Source: an uncultured Dehalococcoidia bacterium
GTDB lineage: Bacteria; Chloroflexota; Dehalococcoidia; Lucifugimonadales; JADFKI01
Direction: 5' to 3'
NCBI GenBank assembly: GCA_958295865.1
Contig: CATQHF010000003.1
Coordinates: 1-64,000, forward strand
Length of the DNA stretch: 64,000 nucleotides
Positions 1 to 8,263 of the stretch are shown here, in pieces. A program made the position numbers and the translations under genes. Within the stretch, counting starts at the first letter, position 1. Each line of letters begins with the position of its first letter. The notes under the pieces were generated by a model. It saw nothing but the letters and a program-made list of their open reading frames with translations, made no database searches and was not told where the DNA came from.

Positions 1-506
1 CGCAGGTCGTCATCTGTTCGCCGGACAAGGACTTGGCGCAGACGGTTCGCGGCGATAAGGTCGTCTGCCTGGATAGGAGGCGCAACGCGGTCCTGGATGA
101 GCCGGGTGTATTAGCAAAGTTCGGCGTAGCGCCGGCGTCCATTCCCGACTATCTGGCGCTGGTGGGGGATGCGGCGGACGGCATACCGGGCGTACCGAGA
201 TGGGGCGCGAAGTCGTCGGCGCAGGTACTTCAAGAGTTCACGCATATCGAGGGCATACCCGACGATGGGGGCGACTGGAATATCAAGGTGCGCGGCGCGA
301 ACTCATTGGCGAAGAACCTAGCGGAACACAGGGAAGCCGCCGCTCTGTACAAGGAACTCGCCACATTGCGTCTGGATGTGCCAATTAGCGAGTCGCTCGA
401 CGATATTGAGTGGCAGGGCGCGCGGCGGGCGCAGTATCAAGCGCTCTGCGCCGAGCATGGCTTCGACAGGCTGACGGACGCGCCTCATAAGTGGGCTGAC
501 GGCTGA
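1..506 (+). CDS. 5'-3' exonuclease domain protein, N-terminus outside window
   Basis: The reading frame is already open at base 3, so the gene begins before the window and only its last 167 residues are visible. The first visible residues include SPDKDLAQ, a hallmark of the 5'-3' exonuclease (FEN-like) family of the PolA N-terminal type. The stretch DYLALVGDAADGIPGVPRWGAKSS that follows matches the helix-three-turn-helix region that grips DNA; the acidic active-site residues nearer the N-terminus are out of view. The stop at 504-506 comes soon after this domain, with no polymerase domain, so this is a stand-alone exonuclease rather than the 5' part of polA. In this family the enzyme removes RNA primers and flaps. 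An internal TTG at 33 is not the real start. Confidence 0.88.
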   Translation, partial: QVVICSPDKDLAQTVRGDKVVCLDRRRNAVLDEPGVLAKFGVAPASIPDYLALVGDAADGIPGVPRWGAKSSAQVLQEFTHIEGIPDDGGDWNIKVRGANSLAKNLAEHREAAALYKELATLRLDVPISESLDDIEWQGARRAQYQALCAEHGFDRLTDAPHKWADG

Positions 507-536
507 CGCCGAATGTTGACGCTCTTGAGTGTATGG

Positions 537-608
537 CACCCCCGGCGGGACTCGAACCCACGCACCTGGCTCCGGAGGCCAGCGCTCTATCCGCTGAGCT
601 ACGGGGGC
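537..608 (-). tRNA. tRNA-Arg (anticodon CCG)
   Basis: Read on the minus strand, this 72-nt segment folds as a complete cloverleaf. The acceptor stem GCCCCCG pairs with CGGGGGT, with one G-U at the end. The D arm is GCTC/GAGC and the anticodon stem CTGGC/GCCAG carries the loop CTCCGGA. The T arm is GTGGG/CCCGC with the loop TTCGAGT. The anticodon CCG reads the arginine codon CGG. The CCA end is not encoded. Confidence 0.96.
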
Positions 609-616
609 GTACTACA

Positions 617-645
617 AATATAGCAGTTGGCGTTCAGCATAACAA
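617..645 (-). promoter_or_regulatory. Promoter of tRNA-Arg
   Basis: On the minus strand TTGTTA (complement of 640-645) is separated by exactly 17 bases from TATATT (complement of 617-622), and TG-N precedes the -10 box as in extended -10 promoters. Transcription would start near base 610, directly at the tRNA 5' end. Confidence 0.55.
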
Positions 646-842
646 CAAGGGCGCAGTTCAGGATTGAAGGACGCCCTGATAGGCGCGGTGAAGCAGTGAA
701 TTGGATATTCGTTAAATATGCGTTCAATAAAATGCTTGAAGTTTCGGATAAGTATAGATAACATTGTTGCCAGTGTTTCGGCTGCCAGATGTGAACGGCT
801 ATTGAAACCGCAAATGGATTGTGAATGGCGTTCATTAAGGTA

Positions 843-872
843 TTGACAACACTTGCATAGCAAGACTATCAT
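843..872 (+). promoter_or_regulatory. Sigma-70-type promoter of the collagen-like gene
   Basis: A consensus TTGACA (843-848) is followed after 18 bases by TATCAT (867-872). This predicts a leader of about 105 nt before the ATG at 986. Apart from this and the tRNA promoter, the AT-richer 610-985 gap shows nothing I can name. Confidence 0.55.
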
Positions 873-985
873 TGCAATCGTTGCGTGCGTATCACAGGAA
901 AACTTGTGATTTCGGACACAATCAGCAGCGTGTACGAAACACCCGAACAGACACTGAATGGATACTTACAAGAAGAGGGGGTCAA

Positions 986-1903
986 ATGTCGAACCGTTTC
1001 CCTTCGCAGGGTAAGGCACTTACTCTGCTGTTTTCAATACTCGTGGTAGTTCTCTTAGCATGCGCGGGGCCTCAGGGGCCTGCGGGCGTGCCCGGTCTGC
1101 CAGGCTTGGCTGGCAACCCGGGACAGCCCGGCTTCCAAGGCGTGCCCGGCCTGCCCGGCGAACCCGGCTTCCCAGGCAACCCCGGCAATCCCGGCAACCC
1201 CGGACCTCCAGGCCCTGCCGGACCTCCGGGTCCTCCCGGCCCTGCGGGTCTGAACGGCGTATCTCCGCAGGCGGCGATCGCGGTTGACTCCGATGTAATC
1301 GCTATCGATAGTCCTTTGACAATCAGCGGTTCAGGTTTCCGCCCCAATGAGCCGGTGGCTTTGCTTCTGGTGGTTGACCAGAACCTGCAACCCTTCGTGG
1401 GTGGCGGAAGGCGCGCGCAGACTGCGGCGAACTCCGGCGGCAACTTCACCTTCTCGGTGGATTCGGTCGGCGCTGAGTTCAAGGGTAATTCCGTAGCGCG
1501 GTTGCTCGACGCTTCCAATGGCGGCGCAAACAGCCTGTCCATTCTGGCGAGCGGCGCGGACGGCAGCAAGGCAAGTACGCCCATCAGGGTCGTCGGGTCA
1601 GGCGGCATCGCCGACTCGCCCAGCATAGCGCTGAGCAGCAACGTTGTGGAGACGGGCGGCGATGTTACGATTATGACCGCAGGCTTCATGCCGGGCGAGT
1701 TCGTTACCGTAGTTGCCGTAGGCGCTTCCGGTGGTGATGACAGAGTGCTGGTTGGCAATTCCGCCAACTCCTTTGGGGCGCTCTCCCTAGACGCCACCAT
1801 AACCTTGGACTTGGGTGTGTACACCATTAAGGCTATGGGACAGCCGATTGGCGGCATGCAAGCGGCAGTTACCGCGCCTCTGTCAGTGGTCGAAGAGAAG
1901 TAA
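986..1903 (+). CDS. Collagen-like surface lipoprotein
   Basis: The start at 986 is chosen because AGAGGGGG lies just upstream and a lipoprotein signal follows. A hydrophobic stretch ends in a lipobox LLAC with Cys26, so the 305-residue product should be lipid-anchored outside the membrane. Right after the Cys come about 21 uninterrupted Gly-X-Y triplets (residues 28-90), rich in GNP, GLP, GPP and GPA, which should form a short collagen triple helix. The rest looks like two beta-sandwich (IPT/Ig-like) domains, each opening with a similar phrase ([11 protein letters not shown] and [11 protein letters not shown]). The gene stands alone between its own promoter and a strong terminator. A trimeric surface stalk carrying globular domains is the likely form; the ligand is unknown. 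An upstream TTG at 872 would place the signal peptide internally and is unlikely. Confidence 0.8.
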   Translation: MSNRFPSQGKALTLLFSILVVVLLACAGPQGPAGVPGLPGLAGNPGQPGFQGVPGLPGEPGFPGNPGNPGNPGPPGPAGPPGPPGPAGLNGVSPQAAIAVDSDVIAIDSPLTISGSGFRPNEPVALLLVVDQNLQPFVGGGRRAQTAANSGGNFTFSVDSVGAEFKGNSVARLLDASNGGANSLSILASGADGSKASTPIRVVGSGGIADSPSIALSSNVVETGGDVTIMTAGFMPGEFVTVVAVGASGGDDRVLVGNSANSFGALSLDATITLDLGVYTIKAMGQPIGGMQAAVTAPLSVVEEK

Positions 1904-1939
1904 TCCTTCCCGCTGCGGCGCAGCAATAGTGAAACAAAG

Positions 1940-1979
1940 CCCTCCGTTGAGTTCAACGAGCCAACAACGGAGGGTTTTT
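1940..1979 (+). terminator. Rho-independent terminator
   Basis: The arms CCCTCCGTTG and CAACGGAGGG form a perfect 10-bp stem followed by TTTTT. It lies 36 bases after the collagen-like gene and before the converging glmU. Confidence 0.85.
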
Positions 1980-2056
1980 CTGTGCGGTTGATTACATACT
2001 ATACGCGCGGGTTCGGCGTTGGGACGGGGGCTATACTGATTGCGCTCTGCGCTAGG

Positions 2057-3439
2057 CTAGGCGTCGGCGTCCGGTTGCGACGCGGGTTTGCGGGCGGCGG
2101 GCTGTCTTGCGGGAACGCCGACTACGAGCGCGCCGGGCGGCACATCCTTGGTTACGACCGCGCCCGCGCCTGTGGATGCGCCCGCGCCGATATTCACGGG
2201 CGCGACCAGCATGGTGTCGCTGCCGATGAAGGCGTCCCGCCCGATGGTGGTTTCGTGCTTGGCGCTGCCGTCGAAGTTGCAGGTTATCGCGCCCGCGCCG
2301 ATGTTCACATTAGCGCCCAGCGTGGCGTCGCCCATGTAGCTGAAGTGCCCCATCTTCGTGTCGCGCCCCAGCCGGCTGTTCTTGATCTCGGCGGATGTGC
2401 CGATGTGCGCGCCGCCCTCGATGTGCGAACCGCCGCGAATGTGGCTGAATGGGCCTACATCCACACCCGCCTCCAGCGTCGAATCGCGCACCACCGAGGA
2501 TATGACCTCGCAGTCATCGCCGATAACGGCGTCAGCGATGATGGAGTTAGGCCCGATGTGGCATCCGTTGCCTATGATCGACTGCCCTATGATGTGCGTG
2601 TTGGGGAGGATGGTGGTGTCCTGCCCCAGCGTTGCGGCGTGGTCGATGTACACGCTCGAAGCGTCGGGCATGGTGACGCCGCTGAGCATCCAGCGCTCAC
2701 GGATGCGCTGCCGCATGACCGCCTCCGCCTCCGCGAGCTGCACGCGGTTGTTGACGCCCATCGTCTCATGGGCGTCGTCGGACGCGATGGACTCCACGCC
2801 TAATCCCTGCGTGTTGGCGGCGTGTATAAGGTCGGTGAGCAGCAGTTCGCCGTTGGGCGCGGGCGTGAGGCGTTCCAAGTTCTGCCGTAGCCATGAAGCG
2901 TGGAAGCAGTAGAAGCCGCAGTTGACCTCGCGGATTGCCAGCGTCTCAGCGTCGGCATACTGCTCCTCGACTATTGCCGTTATGCCGCCGGTCTTGTCGC
3001 GGACGATGCGCCCTTTGCCGTCGGGGTTGATGCGGCTTGATGTCAGGATGGTGGCGCATGCCTTGTTCTCATCGTGCCGCCGCATCAGCTTCGAGAGCGT
3101 GCTTGCGCGGATGAGGGGCGCGTCACCGTACAGCACGACGATGTTGTCCGCATCATTCAGGGCGCTGAACGCCTGCGAGAGGGCGTGAGCGGTGCCGAGC
3201 GGCTCGGCTTGGGTTGCGTACAGCGCGGAGTCGCCGAGCGCGGCTTGGAACGGACGCCTGTCTTGTGGCACGACGGCGACAATCGTATCGATGCCCGCGC
3301 CCTTGGCGGCGTCCACCGCAAGCAGCGCCATCTCGCGCCCGCAGACGCGATGCAGCGCCTTCGGCGTGCCGGACTTCATGCGAGTGCCCATGCCCGCGGC
3401 AAGGATGACGGCGGCGTAGGTGGTGGTCATGTGCTTCAT
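2057..3439 (-). CDS. glmU: Bifunctional GlmU (GlcNAc-1-P uridyltransferase / GlcN-1-P acetyltransferase)
   Basis: GlmU acetylates glucosamine-1-phosphate and then joins it to UMP from UTP, giving UDP-GlcNAc for the cell wall and glycolipids. The N-terminal half carries the nucleotidyltransferase signature LAAGMGTRMKSGTPK. The C-terminal half shows hexapeptide repeats of a left-handed beta helix (IGPNSIIADAVIGDD, VNIGAGAITCNFDG) and the acetyltransferase segment KMGHFSYMGDA. The length of 460 aa is normal. The ATG overlaps the stop of the upstream methylase gene as ATGA, so the two are probably translationally coupled. That pairing is unusual, because the partner is a restriction-modification-type protein. 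A second in-frame ATG three codons on (MTTTYAAV) is an equally good start. A Pro/Ala tail (ARQPAARKPASQ) follows the last helix turn. Confidence 0.97.
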   Translation of the reverse strand: MKHMTTTYAAVILAAGMGTRMKSGTPKALHRVCGREMALLAVDAAKGAGIDTIVAVVPQDRRPFQAALGDSALYATQAEPLGTAHALSQAFSALNDADNIVVLYGDAPLIRASTLSKLMRRHDENKACATILTSSRINPDGKGRIVRDKTGGITAIVEEQYADAETLAIREVNCGFYCFHASWLRQNLERLTPAPNGELLLTDLIHAANTQGLGVESIASDDAHETMGVNNRVQLAEAEAVMRQRIRERWMLSGVTMPDASSVYIDHAATLGQDTTILPNTHIIGQSIIGNGCHIGPNSIIADAVIGDDCEVISSVVRDSTLEAGVDVGPFSHIRGGSHIEGGAHIGTSAEIKNSRLGRDTKMGHFSYMGDATLGANVNIGAGAITCNFDGSAKHETTIGRDAFIGSDTMLVAPVNIGAGASTGAGAVVTKDVPPGALVVGVPARQPAARKPASQPDADA

Positions 3440-5943
3440 GTTCTCATTGAAAGCGAATCTATAAACCGATTATATTGCTCGTTTGCCTGGATCGTTAGCG
3501 ACAAGTAATTGTCGTACTCTTGCCGAGTGCGTTGTACCAAATGAGCGCGTTCTTGGATTGCCGGAACAGGGATACGGATATTCTCGACGAAAGTCTTGGT
3601 AATGCCGCCTTGAGCGCCACCTGACACTTGTCGGGCTATCTGCTGCCGTCCCAGCCAAGACTTCAGGAAGAAGAATATGTAGTAGGTGTTGAGTTCCTTC
3701 AGTTCGTCCAATGGTTCATTGGGTTGAGGTTCGTCGCCTGGAAGGTGAGCGCCGATTGAGATTCTGAAAATATGCTCGCTGAACAGGCATTGGGTTATAT
3801 CGAAGTCCGGCGGAACCAGCCCCGCTTTGCCCGTTGTTGCGCCATCTTTGGCAATCAGGATGTCCATTGGCTTGACCGCAGCCTTATCGCGGTTTGCTTC
3901 AAAGAAGTCTTCGGTGGCGTAATTGATGTTGTCTAGCGTCAAAGTTCCCTGAGGCGTGATGTTCCCCACCAGGAGTATCGGCACATTTCCGACGCTGTAA
4001 GTGGCTCCGCCCTTTGGCGACTTTCCGCTCTGAATAGGCTCTTCGACGATGGAACCGAGCGAGTGAACGGGATAGGGTATGCTCTCAAATTCGCGCTCGA
4101 TTATGGGACCCAAGTAATGGTACAGAGGGTCTAGCCGCTTTGTTCCCGCCAAGCTGCGCGCGTGAATACGCACTATCTTGTCATCGAGCGCGCCGGTGGA
4201 GTTGTGGAAGTGGGCAGACAGAATGTGCAAGTCGTTGGTGTCGGGGCGCGCGGTCGCGTCGTAGCCGATATGCTCGGCTATTGCCATGAATATCGGGTAG
4301 TCGGCGTCATGGTCTTCGCCGTCTGTCCATTTTCTTGCAACCACTAGGCTTGTTCTCATTCCGGAACCCGCTTTGCGGAATGCGTATGACGGGAGCGAAA
4401 TAATGGCGCTGATTTGAAAATGTCTTAATAGATACTCCCTGACATGCTTGTCTGACGGATTTGACAGAACGCCGTCCGGCAGCACCAAGCCTAGCCGACC
4501 TCCGGGACGCAGAAATCTAGCGCATCGCTCGATGAACAGGACTTCGGATCTGGCAGACGATTTGCCGTGTGCAAGCGTATAGTCGTCTAGTTCAGATTGT
4601 CCGAGTTTCTCATTCTGGTCGCGTCTAACGGTATCGCCGAAGGGTGGGTTAGCCAGCACCAGAGAGAAAGCGCCATCTTTGATTTTTCGGTTTGTAAATG
4701 TGTTGTCGAAGGCGGTGTGATTTTCGATGTTGGTATGGCCGTCTTCGTTGATGACCATATCCATCATAGCGACGCGCGCTATTCTTTCGTTGACCTCTAT
4801 GCCGTAAATGCGCCGCTGAGCGAACTCACTCTTATGGCGGAATATAGCGAGTTCATCGCCTGAGTAATCATTTTCGATTTGCCGGAAGACGCGCTTCATG
4901 GCATAAACCAGAAATCCACCGCTTCCGCAGGCAGGGTCAAGCAGCACATCGTCCTTTGTGGGTTCGACCATATCCACAAGGCAATCCACTATTTCGCGGC
5001 GCGTAAAGTATTGTCCCAAGCGTCCGCGGAACACATCGCCAAGAAACTGCTCGAAAGCCCTGCCTTTAGCGTCAGGGTCGGTTCGGGATAGTGATACAGG
5101 CTGCAATAGGCGCACCACAGCCGCGATGCCGCTTGGTTCAGCGTGAATGTCCGCGACGAACACGCGCGGATCGTCACTCCGCGCTCTGTCGTACCGCTCA
5201 ATCACTCGCTGAGCGACCATGATGTCCGTTTCATTGACGCCCCACTGAAACCCGTATTCCGCGCCGTTGGGCGTGTGCTGCTCATCGTAGAGCTTGGCAA
5301 ATATGAGCTTGCTCATCTCATCGAAAGATTCGGTAGGGTCTGCCCTGCCGCCCGACCATAATTCATTGTGGCAACGACCGAATATCCTAGCGAGTTGCGC
5401 CGCATCCACTTTGGCGAGGTCGCTGTCGCCGGAACGACGGTAACGATATTCGGGGGTATCGCCATAGTTGTGCGGCACGTCGGAGATGATATTATCGTCG
5501 CGCTCCAAGCCGCCATATCCATGTACGCGCCAAAATCTTCTGGGTGAAGCGCCGTCCGCATAGACTGCGAACTCAGAGGCGAGCGCGTTGGCATAGCCAA
5601 ATAACTGCTCAATCTTCTGAGCGCGTTCGCTCGCGGCAATGCCGGGAGCCGCCGTTTCCACGGTGATGTACGGGTCTCTGCGTCGGTCGTCCTTGAACAC
5701 GACGACATCAGCCCAATTAGTGGGCGTGCGCCCGGGGATAGCCACTTCCGTATCCAAGCGTCTTGGCGAATACTGATACCTGAAAATCAGGTCGAGTATG
5801 ACTTGGGCGCGAACTTTCTCTTCAGGGTCGCTCCAAGCGTATTGCCGTTCTCTGCCAAGCCGATAGGTAATTCTGTCGCTTGCCTCATCGACGGAGAGAA
5901 TGTCTAGCTCAGCGCCTTTGCTGAACATGTCCTCACTTGCCAT
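3436..5943 (-). CDS. One-chain HSDR_N / N6-adenine methylase / specificity protein
   Basis: This 835-residue protein combines three type I restriction-modification modules. Residues 40-105 look like the HSDR_N nuclease domain, with D79 in ADVVVF and E96 in YITVETAAPG. The family's Lys (VECKAPG in typical members) is Ala98 here, so cleavage is doubtful. Residues 290-560 are an HsdM-type methylase, with GQYFTRREIVD, motif I DPACGSGGF (336-344) and motif IV NPPF (432-435). From about 600 to the end is an HsdS-like target-recognition domain (PMDILIAKDGATTGKAGLV; KTFVENIRIPVPAIQERAHL). The architecture recalls type IIG enzymes, but there is no helicase and no separate hsdR or hsdS nearby. I infer a solitary methyltransferase that may have lost its nuclease activity. 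It is expressed from its own promoter together with glmU. Confidence 0.85.
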   Translation of the reverse strand: MASEDMFSKGAELDILSVDEASDRITYRLGRERQYAWSDPEEKVRAQVILDLIFRYQYSPRRLDTEVAIPGRTPTNWADVVVFKDDRRRDPYITVETAAPGIAASERAQKIEQLFGYANALASEFAVYADGASPRRFWRVHGYGGLERDDNIISDVPHNYGDTPEYRYRRSGDSDLAKVDAAQLARIFGRCHNELWSGGRADPTESFDEMSKLIFAKLYDEQHTPNGAEYGFQWGVNETDIMVAQRVIERYDRARSDDPRVFVADIHAEPSGIAAVVRLLQPVSLSRTDPDAKGRAFEQFLGDVFRGRLGQYFTRREIVDCLVDMVEPTKDDVLLDPACGSGGFLVYAMKRVFRQIENDYSGDELAIFRHKSEFAQRRIYGIEVNERIARVAMMDMVINEDGHTNIENHTAFDNTFTNRKIKDGAFSLVLANPPFGDTVRRDQNEKLGQSELDDYTLAHGKSSARSEVLFIERCARFLRPGGRLGLVLPDGVLSNPSDKHVREYLLRHFQISAIISLPSYAFRKAGSGMRTSLVVARKWTDGEDHDADYPIFMAIAEHIGYDATARPDTNDLHILSAHFHNSTGALDDKIVRIHARSLAGTKRLDPLYHYLGPIIEREFESIPYPVHSLGSIVEEPIQSGKSPKGGATYSVGNVPILLVGNITPQGTLTLDNINYATEDFFEANRDKAAVKPMDILIAKDGATTGKAGLVPPDFDITQCLFSEHIFRISIGAHLPGDEPQPNEPLDELKELNTYYIFFFLKSWLGRQQIARQVSGGAQGGITKTFVENIRIPVPAIQERAHLVQRTRQEYDNYLSLTIQANEQYNRFIDSLSMRT

Positions 5944-6032
5944 AGCGTTCTTCCCGACATAGAGGTTATGTTCGTGTTACGGCTTCATAGTAACGCTTTG
6001 AGTCGTCCATTGCAACTAGGCGACTCTTGGGG

Positions 6033-6062
6033 AGTGTATCAAAGCGCTTTGAAGAGGGTCAA
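6033..6062 (-). promoter_or_regulatory. Promoter with palindromic operator for the methylase-glmU operon
   Basis: On the minus strand TTGACC (complement of 6057-6062) and TACACT (complement of 6033-6038) are 18 bases apart. The perfect 14-bp palindrome TCAAAGCGCTTTGA (6039-6052) fills most of the spacer and abuts the -10 box, a classic repressor position. Just downstream GAGTCG/CGACTC arms (about 6000-6027) could form a hairpin in the leader. The start codon is about 85 bases further on. Confidence 0.5.
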
Positions 6063-6152
6063 TGAGCGATGCCAACATAAATGGACAGGATAGGTGCGGA
6101 TCGACGAGTTCGACACGAACGGAATATAAACAGACACGTCGGCGGTCGCAGG

Positions 6153-7487
6153 CTATGAGTGGCGCGGTTGGGTGGCGAAGAGGGATATGGCGGCGGTGAT
6201 GATGCCGATGGAGCCGGCGGCGATGAAGAAGGGTGTGTAGTTGCCTTGCGTGATGTAGTCGAAGATTATGCCGGGTATCATTACGCCGACTGCCTGGCCG
6301 AAGGTGGTGAACGGCTCGGTTATGCCGCGAATGGTGCCTAGCGAACGCCTGCCGAAGTAGTCGGCGTAGGCGACGGGGGGCACGGTGAGCATGCCGCCGA
6401 GTCCGAAGCCGAAGAGGGCGGAGTATGCCAGCGCCTCAATCGCGGTGTCGGTGGTGGTGAACAGGAATGACGCGGTCGCCATTACGAGGGCGACGGCTGC
6501 CATTACGAAGCGCACGGGTACTTTCTCGCCTATCCAGCCCCAGACGATGCTGCCGATGCCGAGGAAGATTGCGTTGAAGCTGATGCCGACGCCCGCGATG
6601 AGCGCGCCGAGTCCCTGATCCTGGAAGAAGGCGGCGCTGTGGGTGTTCGTGCCTGCCTGCATGAGGAAGAGCAGTCCGGTGGCGATGGCGAGCAGCCAGA
6701 GCGCGGGGGTGCGGACTGCCTCGCGGGTCGTCCAGTCGGGTTCTTCGGCGGCGTCGGCTTGGGCGGTGTCACTTGCGTCGTCCGAGGTAGGTTCCTCGGC
6801 GTCGCCGTCGGGACGCAAGCCTAGGTCTTCGGGACGCTCCGCTATGAGTATGGCGACGGGCAGCAGCGCGGCGACGAATACCAGCACGCCTAGCACGAAC
6901 CATGCGTCGCGCCAGCCGCTTTGGGCGATGACGATGGATGCGATGAGCGGGAATAGCACCATGCCGAGCGAGTGCGACAGGTTCAGGATGCCGTTGGTTC
7001 TGCCGCGCAGTCGTATGAACCAGCGCGACACGACGACGGAAGCGCCAATCTGCACGGGGCTGGAGAATATGACGCGGCCTGTGGCGTAGGCGATGTAGAA
7101 TGCCCAAGGTATGGTGATGCCGAATGCGGTTACGGTGGCGGTCGCGCGGGCGAGTGCGAGGGTGGATATGCCGAGTATGAGGATGCTTGCGGTGAGCACG
7201 GCTCGCGCGCCGTAGCGGTCTATGAGGCTGCCCACGATGGGGGACATGAAGGTTGCGGCAAGTCCGCCTGCCGCTGCCGCGCCTGATATGAGCGTGCGGC
7301 TCCAGCCGAGTTCTTCGGAGAGCGGATAGACGAATACGGCGATGGTGAGGCTGGCGGCGGCGTTACGCACGAACATGGCGCTGCCGGCAACGCCTAGTAT
7401 CACCCAGCCATAGTAGAAGGGCGTGCGATTTGCCAGCTTCTGTTGCAATGCGCTACCTGCTTGCGGGTATGGATGTGTCGGTGTCAT
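6153..7487 (-). CDS. MFS transporter, oxalate/formate-antiporter-like
   Basis: This 444-residue protein has the twelve-helix pattern of the major facilitator superfamily. The cytoplasmic loop between the halves (residues about 200-235) is rich in Asp, Glu and Ala (GDAEEPTSDDASD). The opening FYYGWVILGVAGSAMFVRN and the loop SLIDRYGAR match the monocarboxylate/OFA (oxalate:formate antiporter) branch. The substrate cannot be read from sequence, but a formyl-CoA-transferase-like gene lies 0.8 kb away on the other strand, so a small carboxylate is plausible. It is transcribed away from the unknown gene at 7592, with about 100 bases for both promoters. The 209-bp gap after its stop contains a TCGACGAGTTCGACACGAACG relative of the dispersed GACAGGCTCAGG repeats. 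Confidence 0.85.
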   Translation of the reverse strand: MTPTHPYPQAGSALQQKLANRTPFYYGWVILGVAGSAMFVRNAAASLTIAVFVYPLSEELGWSRTLISGAAAAGGLAATFMSPIVGSLIDRYGARAVLTASILILGISTLALARATATVTAFGITIPWAFYIAYATGRVIFSSPVQIGASVVVSRWFIRLRGRTNGILNLSHSLGMVLFPLIASIVIAQSGWRDAWFVLGVLVFVAALLPVAILIAERPEDLGLRPDGDAEEPTSDDASDTAQADAAEEPDWTTREAVRTPALWLLAIATGLLFLMQAGTNTHSAAFFQDQGLGALIAGVGISFNAIFLGIGSIVWGWIGEKVPVRFVMAAVALVMATASFLFTTTDTAIEALAYSALFGFGLGGMLTVPPVAYADYFGRRSLGTIRGITEPFTTFGQAVGVMIPGIIFDYITQGNYTPFFIAAGSIGIITAAISLFATQPRHS

Positions 7488-7591
7488 TTAGGGGCGGTTC
7501 AAACGCTGGGATGCTAACACTTTGCGAATGGGGGCGTCAATGTTACTCTACGGGGGCTATCGGGGATTATCAGGGTGTACAGACGGAGGGG

Positions 7592-8050
7592 ATGATGGAT
7601 AGAGATGTGATTAGAGGGCTTATTGGGGAGTTGGTGGCGCGCGATGGGATGCTGCTGGTGATAGATTCGGGGGGCGCGGTGGCAGAGATGCACACGCCGC
7701 CGGTAATCTCGGCCGAGTTCGATGACAGGTGGGCGACTATCGAGGCGGGGGAGTGGCACATCCACCTGGACTTGGCGGCGGTGGAAGGGGCGCAGTTCGT
7801 GGAGAACTCGCATCATGGGCATGAAGATATGATGCCCAAGCTGTACTATCTGCGGCTGTCGGGCGCGAATGAGGTTACGCTGCTGCGGTTCTACTTCCCC
7901 AATCCGTGGCTGGATGAGGACGAGCGACCGACGGCGTTTCAGCCGGAGCGGCTGCGGGTGTTCGAGGATTTTCGTGACCGCTATGCGGGACTGGAGGGCG
8001 TGGTGTTCGTGGAACGGACGCCGGAGGGGGACATCTACCATAGTCCGTAG
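7592..8050 (+). CDS. Conserved hypothetical protein, possibly haem-utilisation (HutX/ChuX-like) fold
   Basis: I do not recognise this 152-residue protein with certainty. The start at 7592 (MMDRDVIRG) follows ACGGAGG; an upstream in-frame GTG/ATG extension would be low-complexity and overlap the divergent promoter. The core WATIEAGEWHIHLDLAAVEGAQFVE, the strand LYYLRLSGANEVTLLRFYF and the closing helix PERLRVFEDFRDRYAG resemble in layout the beta-sheet domain of HutX/ChuX/HemS haem-handling proteins, and several histidines (ENSHHGHE) could bind metal. No haem transporter lies nearby, so this is a weak fold-level guess. It is followed by a MITE and then by a CaiB gene in the same direction. Confidence 0.6.
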   Translation: MMDRDVIRGLIGELVARDGMLLVIDSGGAVAEMHTPPVISAEFDDRWATIEAGEWHIHLDLAAVEGAQFVENSHHGHEDMMPKLYYLRLSGANEVTLLRFYFPNPWLDEDERPTAFQPERLRVFEDFRDRYAGLEGVVFVERTPEGDIYHSP

Positions 8051-8076
8051 CGGGCGGCAATCGGTTGTTAGTGGTC

Positions 8077-8237
8077 GAGAAAATTGGATTAGTACGGTTT
8101 AGCCGTGGATGGGCGGGCGTTTTCGCCCCCATCCTAACCTTCCCCCAGAGGGGGAAGGGACAATTGGCGCGACCGACTCGCTCGCCAGACTGGAAACCTT
8201 TCCTCATCAAGGGGGAAAGGACTGATGCAATTTTCTC
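8077..8237. mobile_element. MITE-1 copy A (161 bp) with 7-bp target duplication
   Basis: The ends GAGAAAATTGGATTAGT and ACTGATGCAATTTTCTC are inverted repeats (15 of 17 match). The direct repeat AGTGGTC flanks the element exactly (8070-8076 and 8238-8244), as expected of a transposition target duplication. Inside are two hairpins of the CCTTCCCCC/GGGGGAAGG type. It encodes no protein. The right end lies 26 bases before the CaiB start codon. Confidence 0.85.
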
Positions 8238-8263
8238 AGTGGTCATCGAGGAAGGAGGGCTTT

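Noticed and set aside
1072-1956. Long minus-strand open frame (294 codons) opposite the collagen-like gene
   Set aside because: It is the mirror of the GGN-rich collagen coding strand, which also reads as GxP repeats in reverse. It has no ribosome site, and the plus-strand frame has promoter, signal peptide and terminator.
8225-8263. Earlier ATG (8225) as start of the CaiB gene
   Set aside because: It lies inside the terminal inverted repeat of MITE-1 copy A; ATG 8264 has AAGGAGG and matches the family N-terminus.
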